Shown: positions 28,075-35,124 of the stretch, piece by piece
Numbering within the stretch: position 1 is the stretch's first letter
Layout of the letters: every line of letters begins with the position of its first letter
DNA from: Verrucomicrobiota bacterium
GTDB lineage: Bacteria > Verrucomicrobiota > Verrucomicrobiia > Opitutales > Coraliomargaritaceae
Direction of reading: 5' to 3'
DNA: 35,124 nucleotides
Assembly: GCA_009908325.1 (NCBI GenBank)
Contig: JAAAPI010000181.1
Span: forward strand, 1-35,124
Notes under the pieces: generated by a model
Seen by the model: the letters and a program-made list of their open reading frames with translations, nothing else
What the model was told of the DNA's origin: nothing
Databases searched by the model: none
Translations under genes and position numbers: made by a program

Positions 28075-28157
28075 AGAGCAACCCTGTCAACTATAAAATA
28101 AGCCTGTCCCTTTATTTGTTCTTTATTTCTTTCTTTTGAAATCAGCGTGGTTGCTCT
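28075..28157. repeat. Inverted repeat 5' of the Y1 transposase
   Basis: AGAGCAACC (28075-28083) and GGTTGCTCT (28149-28157) are perfect nine-base arms. Inside them, AAATAA and TTATTT (28096-28117) pair around a ten-base loop holding GCCTGTCCC. The right arm ends at the base before the RND-gene stop codon. It probably marks the other end of the transposase unit and may also end efflux-operon transcripts. Confidence 0.5.
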
Positions 28158-31100
28158 CTATTGGCGACTGCCGAGCTCCCGGATGTCTTCGAGGATGGTG
28201 TAGAAGGCGGGGACGAGGAGGAGGGTGATGCAGGTGGCGAAGAGGACGCCGAAACTGAGGGAGATGGCCATGGGGATGAGGAACTGAGCTTGCAGGCTTT
28301 TTTCGAAGAGGACAGGTAGGAGTCCGGCGAAGGTGGTCAGCGAAGTGAGGATGATGGGGCGGAAACGGAGACCGCCGGCTTCTTCGATGGCTTCACGTAG
28401 CGGCTTGCCGGCGGCTCGCTCTTGATTGATGAAGTCGACGAGGACGAGGCTGTCGTTGACGACCACCCCGGCCAGGGCGACGAAGCCGAGGACGGAGAGG
28501 ATGCTCATGGGCTGACCCATGATGATGTGCCCACCGATGGCACCGATCAAGCCGAAGGGGATGACGACCATGACAATGACGGGCTGCATGTAAGACTTTA
28601 GCGGTATCGCGAGTAGGGCATAAATTATGAAGAGCGCGATGAGGGTCATCTGCTGGAGACTTTTGAAAATATCAGCCTGCTCGCGGGCCTCGCCTTCGAA
28701 GGACCAAGTCACGCCGGGGTAGTCGGCGACGATTTGATCGAGGAAGCCTGGGGCTCCCTTTTCGGCGTCCTCGCCGCTGAGGTCGGCTTTGATGAGACCG
28801 AGGTCGGCTACGGATTTGTCGGCGTCGGCGGTGATGTTGATGACCCGGCGGCGGTCGACGCGGGTGATGGCGGAAAAGCCGTCGGTGATCTCAAACCTCG
28901 CGACTTCATCGAAGGGGACTTGGCCGCCGGATGGCGTGCGGATGCGAAGGTCGGATAGGTTTTCAACAGACTGGCGCTCGCCGGGCGGGTAGCGGATCAT
29001 GACTTTGATATCGTCGCGGCCGCGCTGGATGCGTTGGGCTTCGACGCCATAAAATGCCGCGCGGACCTGGCGGCCGAGGTCGCTTTGGCGTAGCCCGAGC
29101 GGTTCGGCGCTAGGGAGGATGTCGAGCTGGATTTCGCGTTTACCGCTACTGTAGTTGTCAACGATGTCGTAAAGGCCCTCGAAGGTGGCGAGCTTTGTTT
29201 TAATGGCCTCGGCGGCGTCCTGGAGCGCATCGAAATCGCGCCCGGCGAGTTGAATATCGATTGGGCTGCCGGCTGCGCCAGCGGCGTTGGCGCTGAAGGA
29301 AAGTTCTTTCACTCCGGGCACGGGGCCGATCAATTCACGCCAGCGGTTGGCGAGATTGGGGGCCGAAAGTTCTTCGATGGTGGTGCCCCCGGCGAGGTCT
29401 TCGCGCTTGATCAATTCGACGGCGATTTCGGCCAAGTGGGGTCCGGCGTTTTGCACGGCATCGCCCATGGGACCACCGCTGCCCTCGAAGGGCTGTGCGC
29501 CAATAGTAACCACAGCATTGTCGAAAGGATCGCCGTAGCCTTTTTCTTCAACTTCGGCGATGAGTTTGCGGAGACCGTCCTGCATTTGGTTGAGGGCGCG
29601 GGTGGTTTGGTCGGCGGAAGTGCCCTCGGGCATGACCAGTTTGGCCACGATGTAATCGGAAGGCACGGGCGGGAAGAAGACGAAGGGCAGGTGTTTGCCG
29701 GCGAGGGCCCCCAGCATGATGGCGAGTATGCCGACAAAGGCTGCGACGGTGGCGTAGCGGAACCGGATGGCGTGCTTGAGGAAGGGGCGATACCGGCGCT
29801 CGATGAAGCGCTCCAGGCCGTCGGCTATTTTGCGCTGCTGACGTTGCAGCCAGTTGATCTTTTCGCGGCCCCCGCCGCCAACGTTGCAGAGGGTGAGGTG
29901 GTAGGGCAGGACGAGCTTGGACTGGATGAGCGACCAGACGAGACAGGCAATGACGACGACCGGGATGGGGTAGAAGAACTTTCCAAGGAATCCGGGGATG
30001 GTGAGGATGGGGAGGAAGGCGACGATTGTGGTGAGAACGGCAAAGGTGACCGGGATAGAAACCCGCTTGGTGCCGGCGACGGAGGCTGGCACGCCGGGGC
30101 CGCCGTGTTTTTGGAATTGGGTGAAAACGCTCTCCCCGACGATGATGGCGTCGTCCACCACGATGCCGAGGACGAGGATGAAGCCGAAGAGCGAAGCGAG
30201 GTTGATGCTGATCCCGAGGGCGGGCAGGAAGATAATGGCCCCAAGAAAGGAAATGGGGATGCCGAGCATGACGAAAAATGCGAGCGAGGGCCGAAGGAAG
30301 AGCGTGAGCACGAGCAAGACGAGCACCAATCCATAGATGCCATTCTGGATGAGCATCTGGAGGCGGCCTTTCAGGTAGTAGGTGAAATCGCGAAAGGCCT
30401 CGACCTGAATGCCGGGGGGGAGGTCGTTGTCGATGGTTTGAGCAAATCGCTGCACGCGATCGGCGATATCGAGGGCGCTCTCGTCACCAACAGCGTAGAT
30501 GCGCAGCAAAACGGCGCGCTGGCGATTGAATTCGGTGATGAGGGGATCGTCGACAAAGCCGTCATCCACCGAGGCGAGGTCGTTTATGCGAAGGACGGTG
30601 CCGTCGGAACTGCTCACGACAGGGATGGTTTCAAAGTCGGCACCGGTGTAGGCTTTGCCGGTGGTGCGGAGAAGAATTTCGCCGCCGCGCGAGCGAATTG
30701 ATCCGCCGGGGATATCGACGGATGTGCTACGCACCGCCTGCACGACCTCGTCGAAGGTGAGGCCGTATTGGCGTAGTGCCGTCTCCGATACGTTGATGGA
30801 AATCTCGAACCGGGCGATGCCCTTGATATCAACCTGGGTGATGCGTTCGCGCACGTTGAGTTCATCTCGGATGAATTCGGCGAGGTCTTTGAGGGTTTTG
30901 ACGTCGGCATCGCCGTAAACGGCGAGGGAGATGACTTCATTGCGGATGAGTAGCTCTTCGACGCGGGGTTCTTCGGATTCTTCGGGGAAGTTATCGATGG
31001 CGTCGATGCGGACTTTGACTTTATCGCTGACCGCCGAGGCATCGTAGCCGCGCTCGACCTCGACCCGCACCGAGCCGACGCCCTCGGCCGCAGTGGCGGT

Positions 31101-31334
31101 TATTTTCTTGATGCCGTCGACATCCTGGATGCGGTCTTCGATCAGTTCGACGATGCCGCTCTCGACCTCTTCGGGGGCAGCGCCGGGGTAGGGCACGGTG
31201 ATGTTGACCAAATCAAGGTCGAGCTCGGGGAAGAGCTCCAGTTTGATATTCGTCGCGGTGAAGAGTCCGGCGACGATGACGATGCCAGCGAGGAGATTGG
31301 CGGCGACGCCGTTTTCGGTGAACCAGCGGATCAT
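28158..31334 (-). CDS. RND efflux transporter permease subunit (AcrB family)
   Basis: Proton-driven inner-membrane exporter, trimeric, working with the MFP and OMF encoded upstream. The 1058 residues show the 12-helix plan: TM1 at about 11-28, a large periplasmic porter domain (about 35-335), TM2-6, and a second copy in the C-terminal half. The proton-relay motif LGIVVDDAIIVGE (Asp394-Asp395) is intact in TM4. GIPISFLGAIIFLPALGI and SVLGFVALAGVVVNDSLVLVDFINQ are typical of the family. The start overlaps the MFP stop (ATGA). Substrate range is not predictable; short side-loops suggest an HAE-type exporter. Confidence 0.94.
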   Translation of the reverse strand: MIRWFTENGVAANLLAGIVIVAGLFTATNIKLELFPELDLDLVNITVPYPGAAPEEVESGIVELIEDRIQDVDGIKKITATAAEGVGSVRVEVERGYDASAVSDKVKVRIDAIDNFPEESEEPRVEELLIRNEVISLAVYGDADVKTLKDLAEFIRDELNVRERITQVDIKGIARFEISINVSETALRQYGLTFDEVVQAVRSTSVDIPGGSIRSRGGEILLRTTGKAYTGADFETIPVVSSSDGTVLRINDLASVDDGFVDDPLITEFNRQRAVLLRIYAVGDESALDIADRVQRFAQTIDNDLPPGIQVEAFRDFTYYLKGRLQMLIQNGIYGLVLVLLVLTLFLRPSLAFFVMLGIPISFLGAIIFLPALGISINLASLFGFILVLGIVVDDAIIVGESVFTQFQKHGGPGVPASVAGTKRVSIPVTFAVLTTIVAFLPILTIPGFLGKFFYPIPVVVIACLVWSLIQSKLVLPYHLTLCNVGGGGREKINWLQRQQRKIADGLERFIERRYRPFLKHAIRFRYATVAAFVGILAIMLGALAGKHLPFVFFPPVPSDYIVAKLVMPEGTSADQTTRALNQMQDGLRKLIAEVEEKGYGDPFDNAVVTIGAQPFEGSGGPMGDAVQNAGPHLAEIAVELIKREDLAGGTTIEELSAPNLANRWRELIGPVPGVKELSFSANAAGAAGSPIDIQLAGRDFDALQDAAEAIKTKLATFEGLYDIVDNYSSGKREIQLDILPSAEPLGLRQSDLGRQVRAAFYGVEAQRIQRGRDDIKVMIRYPPGERQSVENLSDLRIRTPSGGQVPFDEVARFEITDGFSAITRVDRRRVINITADADKSVADLGLIKADLSGEDAEKGAPGFLDQIVADYPGVTWSFEGEAREQADIFKSLQQMTLIALFIIYALLAIPLKSYMQPVIVMVVIPFGLIGAIGGHIIMGQPMSILSVLGFVALAGVVVNDSLVLVDFINQERAAGKPLREAIEEAGGLRFRPIILTSLTTFAGLLPVLFEKSLQAQFLIPMAISLSFGVLFATCITLLLVPAFYTILEDIRELGSRQ

Positions 31335-32461
31335 TCTTCGAGGACCTCCACGGGCATGTTTTCGACGTAGTAGGCGATGGGGCTGAGGACGATGCGGTCG
31401 CCCGGCTCAAGTCCGCCGGAGATGATGACCTGTTCGGCGTCGCTTTGGGCAATTTCGACGCGGCGGGTTTCCAGGGTGTCTTGGGGCGTTGCGACGTAGA
31501 CGGTGTCCGAACCGCGCAGGGCGTAGCGGGGGAGGACGAAGGTGTCACTGAGGGCGCGGCCCTCGATTACGGCGTTGACGAACTGCCCGCGGCGCAGCGG
31601 CTCGGGGTGTTCGGCGGTGGGCTTGAAGGGGGCGTCGAGCGCGGCGACCACATAGAGCAGGCGGGTTTCGGGATCGATGGTGGCTTCCAGACGGGCAAAG
31701 TGGGCCGTCCAAGTAGGGGAGTCGGGCGTGTTGGCTTTTTCTAGGGTGATATAGCGTCGGCGGCGGTCGCGGGTTTCGAGGCGCTCGGCTTCGCGGGCGG
31801 TGACGGGGAGGCGCACTTCGGCACGATCGGTTGCGAAGATGCGGGCGACGGGCGTAGCCGGGGCGGCGCTGATGAATTGCCCGAGGTCGGCCGAGGTGCT
31901 GAGGACGCGCCCGTCGAAGGGGGCGGCCAGCTCGGTGCGGGCGAGGTCGCGCTCGGCGCGTTTGAGATTGGCCCGGGCGCTTTCGACGGCGGCCTCGGCT
32001 TGGGCGAGTTGCGGTTTGCGCAGGGTGAGATCACTGGGCTCGCCCTGGCCGAGGGCGGCCCAATCGGCGGCGGCCTGTTCGGCCAGTGCGGTTTCCTGCG
32101 CGAGGGCGAGCTCGGCATTGGCCAGCTCGGCGCGGCTGGCGGCGACGGCGGCTTCGTAGTCGGAGGGATCGATTTTGACCAGGACGTCGCCTTGACGAAA
32201 GGAGCCGCCCGCGCGAAAGCTATCGGCGACCTCAATGATGCGCCCGCTGACCTCAGCGGAAAGATCGGACTCGGTGCGGGGGAGCACGGTACCCTGGCTG
32301 CGGACGGTCAGTTGGACGGATTCCGGCACCACGGTGAGGACCTCCACGCTGGTGATGGGGCGCTCGGGAGCGGCTTCGGCGGCTTCGGGTTTGAAGACGA
32401 CGAGGAGGACGGTGACGCCTCCGGCGGCGAGGAGGATGAGAATGGGGAGGAGCGTTTTCAT
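31331..32461 (-). CDS. Membrane fusion protein, HlyD/AcrA family
   Basis: Periplasmic adaptor linking the RND pump to the outer-membrane channel. The 376 residues start with an N-terminal hydrophobic anchor (4-22, no lipobox Cys). A lipoyl half-motif (VSGRIIEVADSFRAGGSFRQGDVLVKIDP), an Ala/Glu-rich alpha-hairpin (about 105-175), the second lipoyl half (AAPFDGRVLSTSADLGQFI), then beta-barrel and membrane-proximal domains (DTVYVATPQDTLETRRVEI, VIISGGLEPGDRIVLSP) follow in order. ATGA overlaps occur at both ends, with OMF upstream and RND downstream. High GC and Ala-rich coding are shared with the whole efflux operon. Confidence 0.93.
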   Translation of the reverse strand: MKTLLPILILLAAGGVTVLLVVFKPEAAEAAPERPITSVEVLTVVPESVQLTVRSQGTVLPRTESDLSAEVSGRIIEVADSFRAGGSFRQGDVLVKIDPSDYEAAVAASRAELANAELALAQETALAEQAAADWAALGQGEPSDLTLRKPQLAQAEAAVESARANLKRAERDLARTELAAPFDGRVLSTSADLGQFISAAPATPVARIFATDRAEVRLPVTAREAERLETRDRRRRYITLEKANTPDSPTWTAHFARLEATIDPETRLLYVVAALDAPFKPTAEHPEPLRRGQFVNAVIEGRALSDTFVLPRYALRGSDTVYVATPQDTLETRRVEIAQSDAEQVIISGGLEPGDRIVLSPIAYYVENMPVEVLEE

Positions 32462-33966
32462 TCGAGGAAGTCGCCGCCGAGGGCGAGGTAGAGGTCGATG
32501 CGGTTTTGCAGGATGCGGTTATCCACGGCAAGGAGGCGGCTGCGGGCGGTGTCGGCGGTGCGCTGTGTGTCGAGGGCGCTGAGGAAATCGCCGGTGCCTT
32601 TGCTGTAGCGCTCCCACGCGAGGGCTTCGGTGGCAGTGGCCTCATCGGCGGCGGTGCGGAGCTGGGCGGCTTCGCGGCGGAGGAATTGCTCGGCGGCGAG
32701 GGTGGTCTCGACTTCGAGAAAGGCGCGGAGGGCGGTGTCGCGGTAGTTGGCGGCGGCCTGGTCGCGCAGCGCGGCACTGCGTTCGATATTGGCGGTGATG
32801 CGGCCCCCCTGGAATACGGGCTGGGTGAGATTGCCAGCCAGCGTCCAAACACTGAAATCACCGTCGAGCAGATTATCGAACTCTTGGGAGGCAGTGCCAC
32901 CGGAGGCAGTGAGGCTGATCTGGGGGAGGCGTTCTTTGCGGTCGGCGCGTCGTTCGCGCTCGGCGGCGGCCAGCTGGCGCTCGGCAGCGACGAGGTCGGG
33001 GCGGCGCTGGAGAAGGTCCACGGGTAGGCCGGATGGGACGGCCTCCGGCAGGTCGGGGAAATCGGCTGTGGCGTTGAGGGCGGCGGCGGGGTAGCGCCCG
33101 AGGGTGTTTTCGAGGGTGCGAATGCTTTGGTCGAGGGCGGCGCGGCGAGCACTGACGTCGGCCTCGGCGGATGCGGTCTGAGTACGGATGCGACGTAGGT
33201 CAAAGCCTTCGGAGAGGCCGCGCTCGAAGCGGGACTCGATGGCTGTTTGATTGTCGCGGTAGGCTTGAGCGGTGCGTTCGGCGAGGGCGAGTTGTTTGCG
33301 TGCTTCGATGAGATTGAGCCAAGCCTTGGCGGTTTGTGCGGCGAGAGACAGGCGGGCGGCGGCGAGTTCGGCGCGACTGGCTTCGACGCGGGCGAAGGCT
33401 GCGGAGGTGCGGTCGCGCAGGCGGCCCCAGAGGTCGAGCTCCCAACTGAGGTTGAGCGCGAGATCGTAATTTTCAAAAACGACGCCTCCGGTGGACGTTG
33501 GGCCGAAGGTGCTGATTTTCTGGCGGTTGCCGTTGAGGCCGAGTCCGGCGTTGGGCAGGCGGTCGGCTCCGGCGATGCGGGCTTCAGCGATGGATTGGGC
33601 AAAGCGTGCGGCGGTGGCTTCGAGCTCGGGGTTTTGGTCGAGCGCTTCGGCGACGAAGGTTTCCAGCTCGGGGGATTGAAGATCGGAAAGCCAGGCCGTT
33701 GGATTGGATCGGGTGGACTGGGTGGTCCATTCGTCGGGGGTGTCGATGGCGGGGGGTGGGTTGCGGTCGGGCGAGGTGGCGCAGGCGGTTAATAGGTAGG
33801 TGAGAACTGCGGAAAGGCTGAATTGCAGGAATGGAGATAATCGGCGGAAGGGAGTCCGCGGATGTTTGCTCGGAGCTGCGGCGGTCTTCACCCTGCTTCG
33901 CTTGAAAGCTACGCAGGGCGCGGCAAGTGAAGCCCCTACGAACGATGGTGCTGATCGAAAACTCAT
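32458..33966 (-). CDS. Outer-membrane efflux lipoprotein (NodT/TolC-like OMF)
   Basis: Trimeric outer-membrane exit duct. The 502-residue sequence has a lipoprotein signal ending in LLTAC (Cys about residue 62), then two OEP repeats: NPELEATAARFAQSIAEARIAGADRLP, SWELDLWGRLRDRT, RRPDLVAAERQLAAAERER and LPQISLTASGGTASQEF. The ATG at 33966 overlaps the tetR stop (ATGA), supporting coupling, but leaves an unusually long basic stretch before the hydrophobic signal. Codons 12-27 of that stretch are a palindromic repeat. An in-frame GTG at 33891 would give a more normal signal peptide, and I cannot exclude it. Confidence 0.9.
   Translation of the reverse strand: MSFRSAPSFVGASLAAPCVAFKRSRVKTAAAPSKHPRTPFRRLSPFLQFSLSAVLTYLLTACATSPDRNPPPAIDTPDEWTTQSTRSNPTAWLSDLQSPELETFVAEALDQNPELEATAARFAQSIAEARIAGADRLPNAGLGLNGNRQKISTFGPTSTGGVVFENYDLALNLSWELDLWGRLRDRTSAAFARVEASRAELAAARLSLAAQTAKAWLNLIEARKQLALAERTAQAYRDNQTAIESRFERGLSEGFDLRRIRTQTASAEADVSARRAALDQSIRTLENTLGRYPAAALNATADFPDLPEAVPSGLPVDLLQRRPDLVAAERQLAAAERERRADRKERLPQISLTASGGTASQEFDNLLDGDFSVWTLAGNLTQPVFQGGRITANIERSAALRDQAAANYRDTALRAFLEVETTLAAEQFLRREAAQLRTAADEATATEALAWERYSKGTGDFLSALDTQRTADTARSRLLAVDNRILQNRIDLYLALGGDFLE
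33886..33932. repeat. REP-like palindrome within the OMF N-terminal codons
   Basis: CTTCAC (33886-33891) and GTGAAG (33927-33932) flank CCCTGC (33891-33896) and GCAGGG (33913-33918). Inside is GCTT-GA-AAGC (33900-33909). Three nested stems make a dispersed-repeat-like structure lying entirely inside the coding frame. Confidence 0.5.
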
Positions 33967-34619
33967 CCTTGCTGAAAACCGGCGACCGTGAAATCGGTTA
34001 ATTCGCGAAGCATCCTATCGGAGTCGACGTGGCTGAGCTTACCGCCGGAAATGGCTTCGAGGCAGACCTGGTCGATGAAGGTTCCGATCATGGTGTTGAT
34101 GGAGAGAAAAAAGCGGTATTGCAGCGTGGTTTCATCGAGGTCGGGGCAGCTGCGGCGGAGTTCGGCCATAAAGCGGCGGGAAAGTTCTTCAAAAAACTCC
34201 CGGTGCAGGTTGCGCAGAAGATCGGCGGGCTCAGCGAGGGCCCGACCGATGATCTGGGTGAGGCTTGGCCCTCCTTTCGAAGAGTTATTACCAAAGAAAA
34301 ACATGGGGCGGAGGAGGGCGTCGAAGATCTCTGCCAGAGGAACCGGCGCGGGGCTGTGGGCCTGGATGGATTGGTCGAGCAGACGGAGGCGTTCCACATT
34401 GATCGGTTCAAAGCGTTCGCGGATGATGGCGCGCATGAGATTCGACTTCGAACCGAAGTGATAATTGACGGCCGCGAGGTTGACTTTGGCTTCGCGGGTG
34501 ACCTCTCGGAGGGTCATCGCCCGATAACCGCCCCGTGCAAAAATCTTTTCTGCGGCAGCGAGGATGCGCAAGGCAGTCTGGTCGGCGGTGGGGCTTTTGG
34601 CTGTTTTGAGCTGGGGCAT
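33963..34619 (-). CDS. TetR-family transcriptional regulator of the efflux operon
   Basis: The 218-residue repressor has an N-terminal HTH at about 15-62: ALRILAAAEKIFARGGYRAMTLREVTREAKVNLAAVNYHFGSKSNLMRAII. The C-terminal ligand-binding domain is all-helical (about 75-215; FGNNSSKGGPSLTQIIGRAL.. RFFLSINTMIGTF), resembling the CerR/AefR type. I start at the ATG at 34619; an in-frame TTG at 34655 would translate through the operator. It overlaps the OMF start by four bases and is first in the operon, so it should autoregulate and control the pump. The inducer is unknown. Confidence 0.92.
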   Translation of the reverse strand: MPQLKTAKSPTADQTALRILAAAEKIFARGGYRAMTLREVTREAKVNLAAVNYHFGSKSNLMRAIIRERFEPINVERLRLLDQSIQAHSPAPVPLAEIFDALLRPMFFFGNNSSKGGPSLTQIIGRALAEPADLLRNLHREFFEELSRRFMAELRRSCPDLDETTLQYRFFLSINTMIGTFIDQVCLEAISGGKLSHVDSDRMLRELTDFTVAGFQQG

Positions 34620-34621
34620 GT

Positions 34622-34639
34622 TTAAAACACTCGTTTCAA
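34622..34639. promoter_or_regulatory. Dyad operator upstream of tetR
   Basis: TTAAAAC-ACTC-GTTTCAA is an inverted repeat with arms matching at six of seven positions. It lies two bases before the tetR ATG. A TTGACC box (34650-34655, minus strand) lies just upstream, placing the dyad over the likely -10 and start region. A second dyad GTTTTA-T-TAAAAC is at 34661-34673. Confidence 0.5.
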
Positions 34640-34666
34640 ACGCCGCTGAGGTCAATTGAGGTTTTA

Positions 34667-34888
34667 TTAAAACTCAACGGTCACCGGATAATCCTGCCAG
34701 CGGGTATCATCGGTTATGGCAATGGCACCGAGCTCAATCGCTTGAGCGATCAAAAGCCGGTCGAATGGATCCCGATGATGTTCGGGTAGTGATTCCGTGC
34801 GGCAGATTTCATGGAGTTCGAGGGGTGTTCGCCGGAAGCTGTGTTCTGTCACGAGGGTGCGGGCGAAATCTTCGGTTGTGCCATCCAT
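34667..34888 (-). pseudogene. VapC-type PIN toxin, N-terminal half lost
   Basis: The remaining 73 residues match the C-terminal half of a VapC ribonuclease: EDFARTLVTEHSFRRTPLELHEI, then LPEHHRDPFDRLLIAQAIELGAIAITDDTRW. The HRDPFDRLL and TDD acidic positions remain. The first catalytic Asp (usual LLDTHxLLW) and the Glu are missing, against about 125 residues in full toxins. An in-frame TTG at 34894 is an alternative start. It overlaps the antitoxin reading frame by 80 bases. Very likely inactive. Confidence 0.8.
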
Positions 34889-35124
34889 CTCCAATTATTG
34901 GATCGCAGAAATCGTCGGACATATGTATTCTGCCCTTCATGTCGCCCCGTCGTCCGCCCGGAGGATTTTCTGGTGGGGTAATGGGCCTTAGCTCCGCTAC
35001 CGGTTCTCCGTGTTGCGTAATAATAAAGCACTTGCCCGCCCGAGTCTGTCGGAGCAATTTTGACAGCTCTGTCTTGGCAGCAAATGCCCCGATCTTCGTG
35101 GGTTCGCTTTCGGTTGATTCCTCT
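34809..35124 (-). CDS. Phd/YefM-type antitoxin, partial at window edge and altered C terminus
   Basis: The start lies beyond the right edge. Readable from the edge: IGAFAAKTELSKLLRQTRAGKCFIITQHGEPVAELRPI, the DNA-binding Phd fold, then MKGRIHMSDDFCDPI, the usual toxin-wrapping linker. Relatives end about ten residues later. Here the frame instead runs on about 30 unrelated residues (RFRPHPRDRTQLP...) because it enters the toxin gene out of frame. The antitoxin may still bind its operator, but its toxin-binding tail is replaced. Confidence 0.78.
   Translation of the reverse strand, partial: EESTESEPTKIGAFAAKTELSKLLRQTRAGKCFIITQHGEPVAELRPITPPENPPGGRRGDMKGRIHMSDDFCDPIIGDGWHNRRFRPHPRDRTQLPANTPRTP

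Noticed and set aside
29250-30701. 483-codon plus-strand frame opposite the RND gene
   Set aside because: Low-complexity Gly/Glu/Asp-rich product caused by the GC-rich RND coding strand; the minus-strand product has strong family motifs.
32253-33602. 449-codon minus-strand frame overlapping the OMF and MFP genes
   Set aside because: Product is Ser/Pro/Ala-rich with no motifs; it is an out-of-frame reading of the OMF gene.

Overview
The window looks like chromosomal DNA of a GC-rich, LPS-bearing Gram-negative bacterium. It most resembles Verrucomicrobiota, probably class Opitutia (Puniceicoccales/Coraliomargarita-like). The assignment is inferred from gene content and order: CTC-type bL25, an S6-SSB-L9-DnaB string without S18, BamA-Skp-LpxD, GTP-dependent PEPCK, a long-form topoisomerase IV A subunit, and a type III PKS/FAD/methyltransferase operon. 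Few genes have a clear Shine-Dalgarno sequence. No rRNA, tRNA or CRISPR array was seen.

Layout. Positions 171-9647 (+) form a housekeeping block: translation and replication (rplY, pth, rpsF, ssb, rplI, dnaB), then outer-membrane biogenesis (bamA, skp, lpxD), then prs and a small membrane zinc-ribbon protein. Possible intrinsic terminators lie after ssb and after skp. Positions 9661-12936 hold a membrane protein (-), a stand-alone CoaB, an orphan PAS histidine kinase and a Uma2-family nuclease-fold protein. Positions 12912-15624 (-) are a tightly coupled three-gene operon: methyltransferase, FAD oxidoreductase, type III polyketide synthase. It probably makes and tailors an alkyl-resorcinol, alkyl-pyrone or quinone-like lipid. 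A divergent HNH-nuclease gene follows, with a perfect palindrome over its start codon. Next come a 28-residue membrane peptide, a DegT-type aminotransferase, GTP-PEPCK and a secreted protein (all -), then topoisomerase IV subunit A (+).

Positions 22.8-28.2 kb are accessory and decaying. They contain an internally deleted IS1634-like element with 23-bp terminal inverted repeats, a truncated SbcD-like phosphoesterase that has lost its usual start codon, a HAD phosphatase, a PmtA-like methyltransferase, an SO_0444-type metal permease, and a Y1 (HUH) transposase bracketed by inverted repeats. Positions 28158-34619 (-) are a tetR-OMF-MFP-RND efflux operon in which every junction is an ATGA overlap; a dyad operator sits directly before tetR. 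The right edge holds a vapBC-type remnant whose toxin has lost its N-terminal half.

I found no clearly new multi-gene system. The best leads are the PKS operon, the palindrome over the HNH start, the reduced IS that still keeps one open frame, the palindromic repeat inside the OMF coding sequence, and the small membrane peptide.
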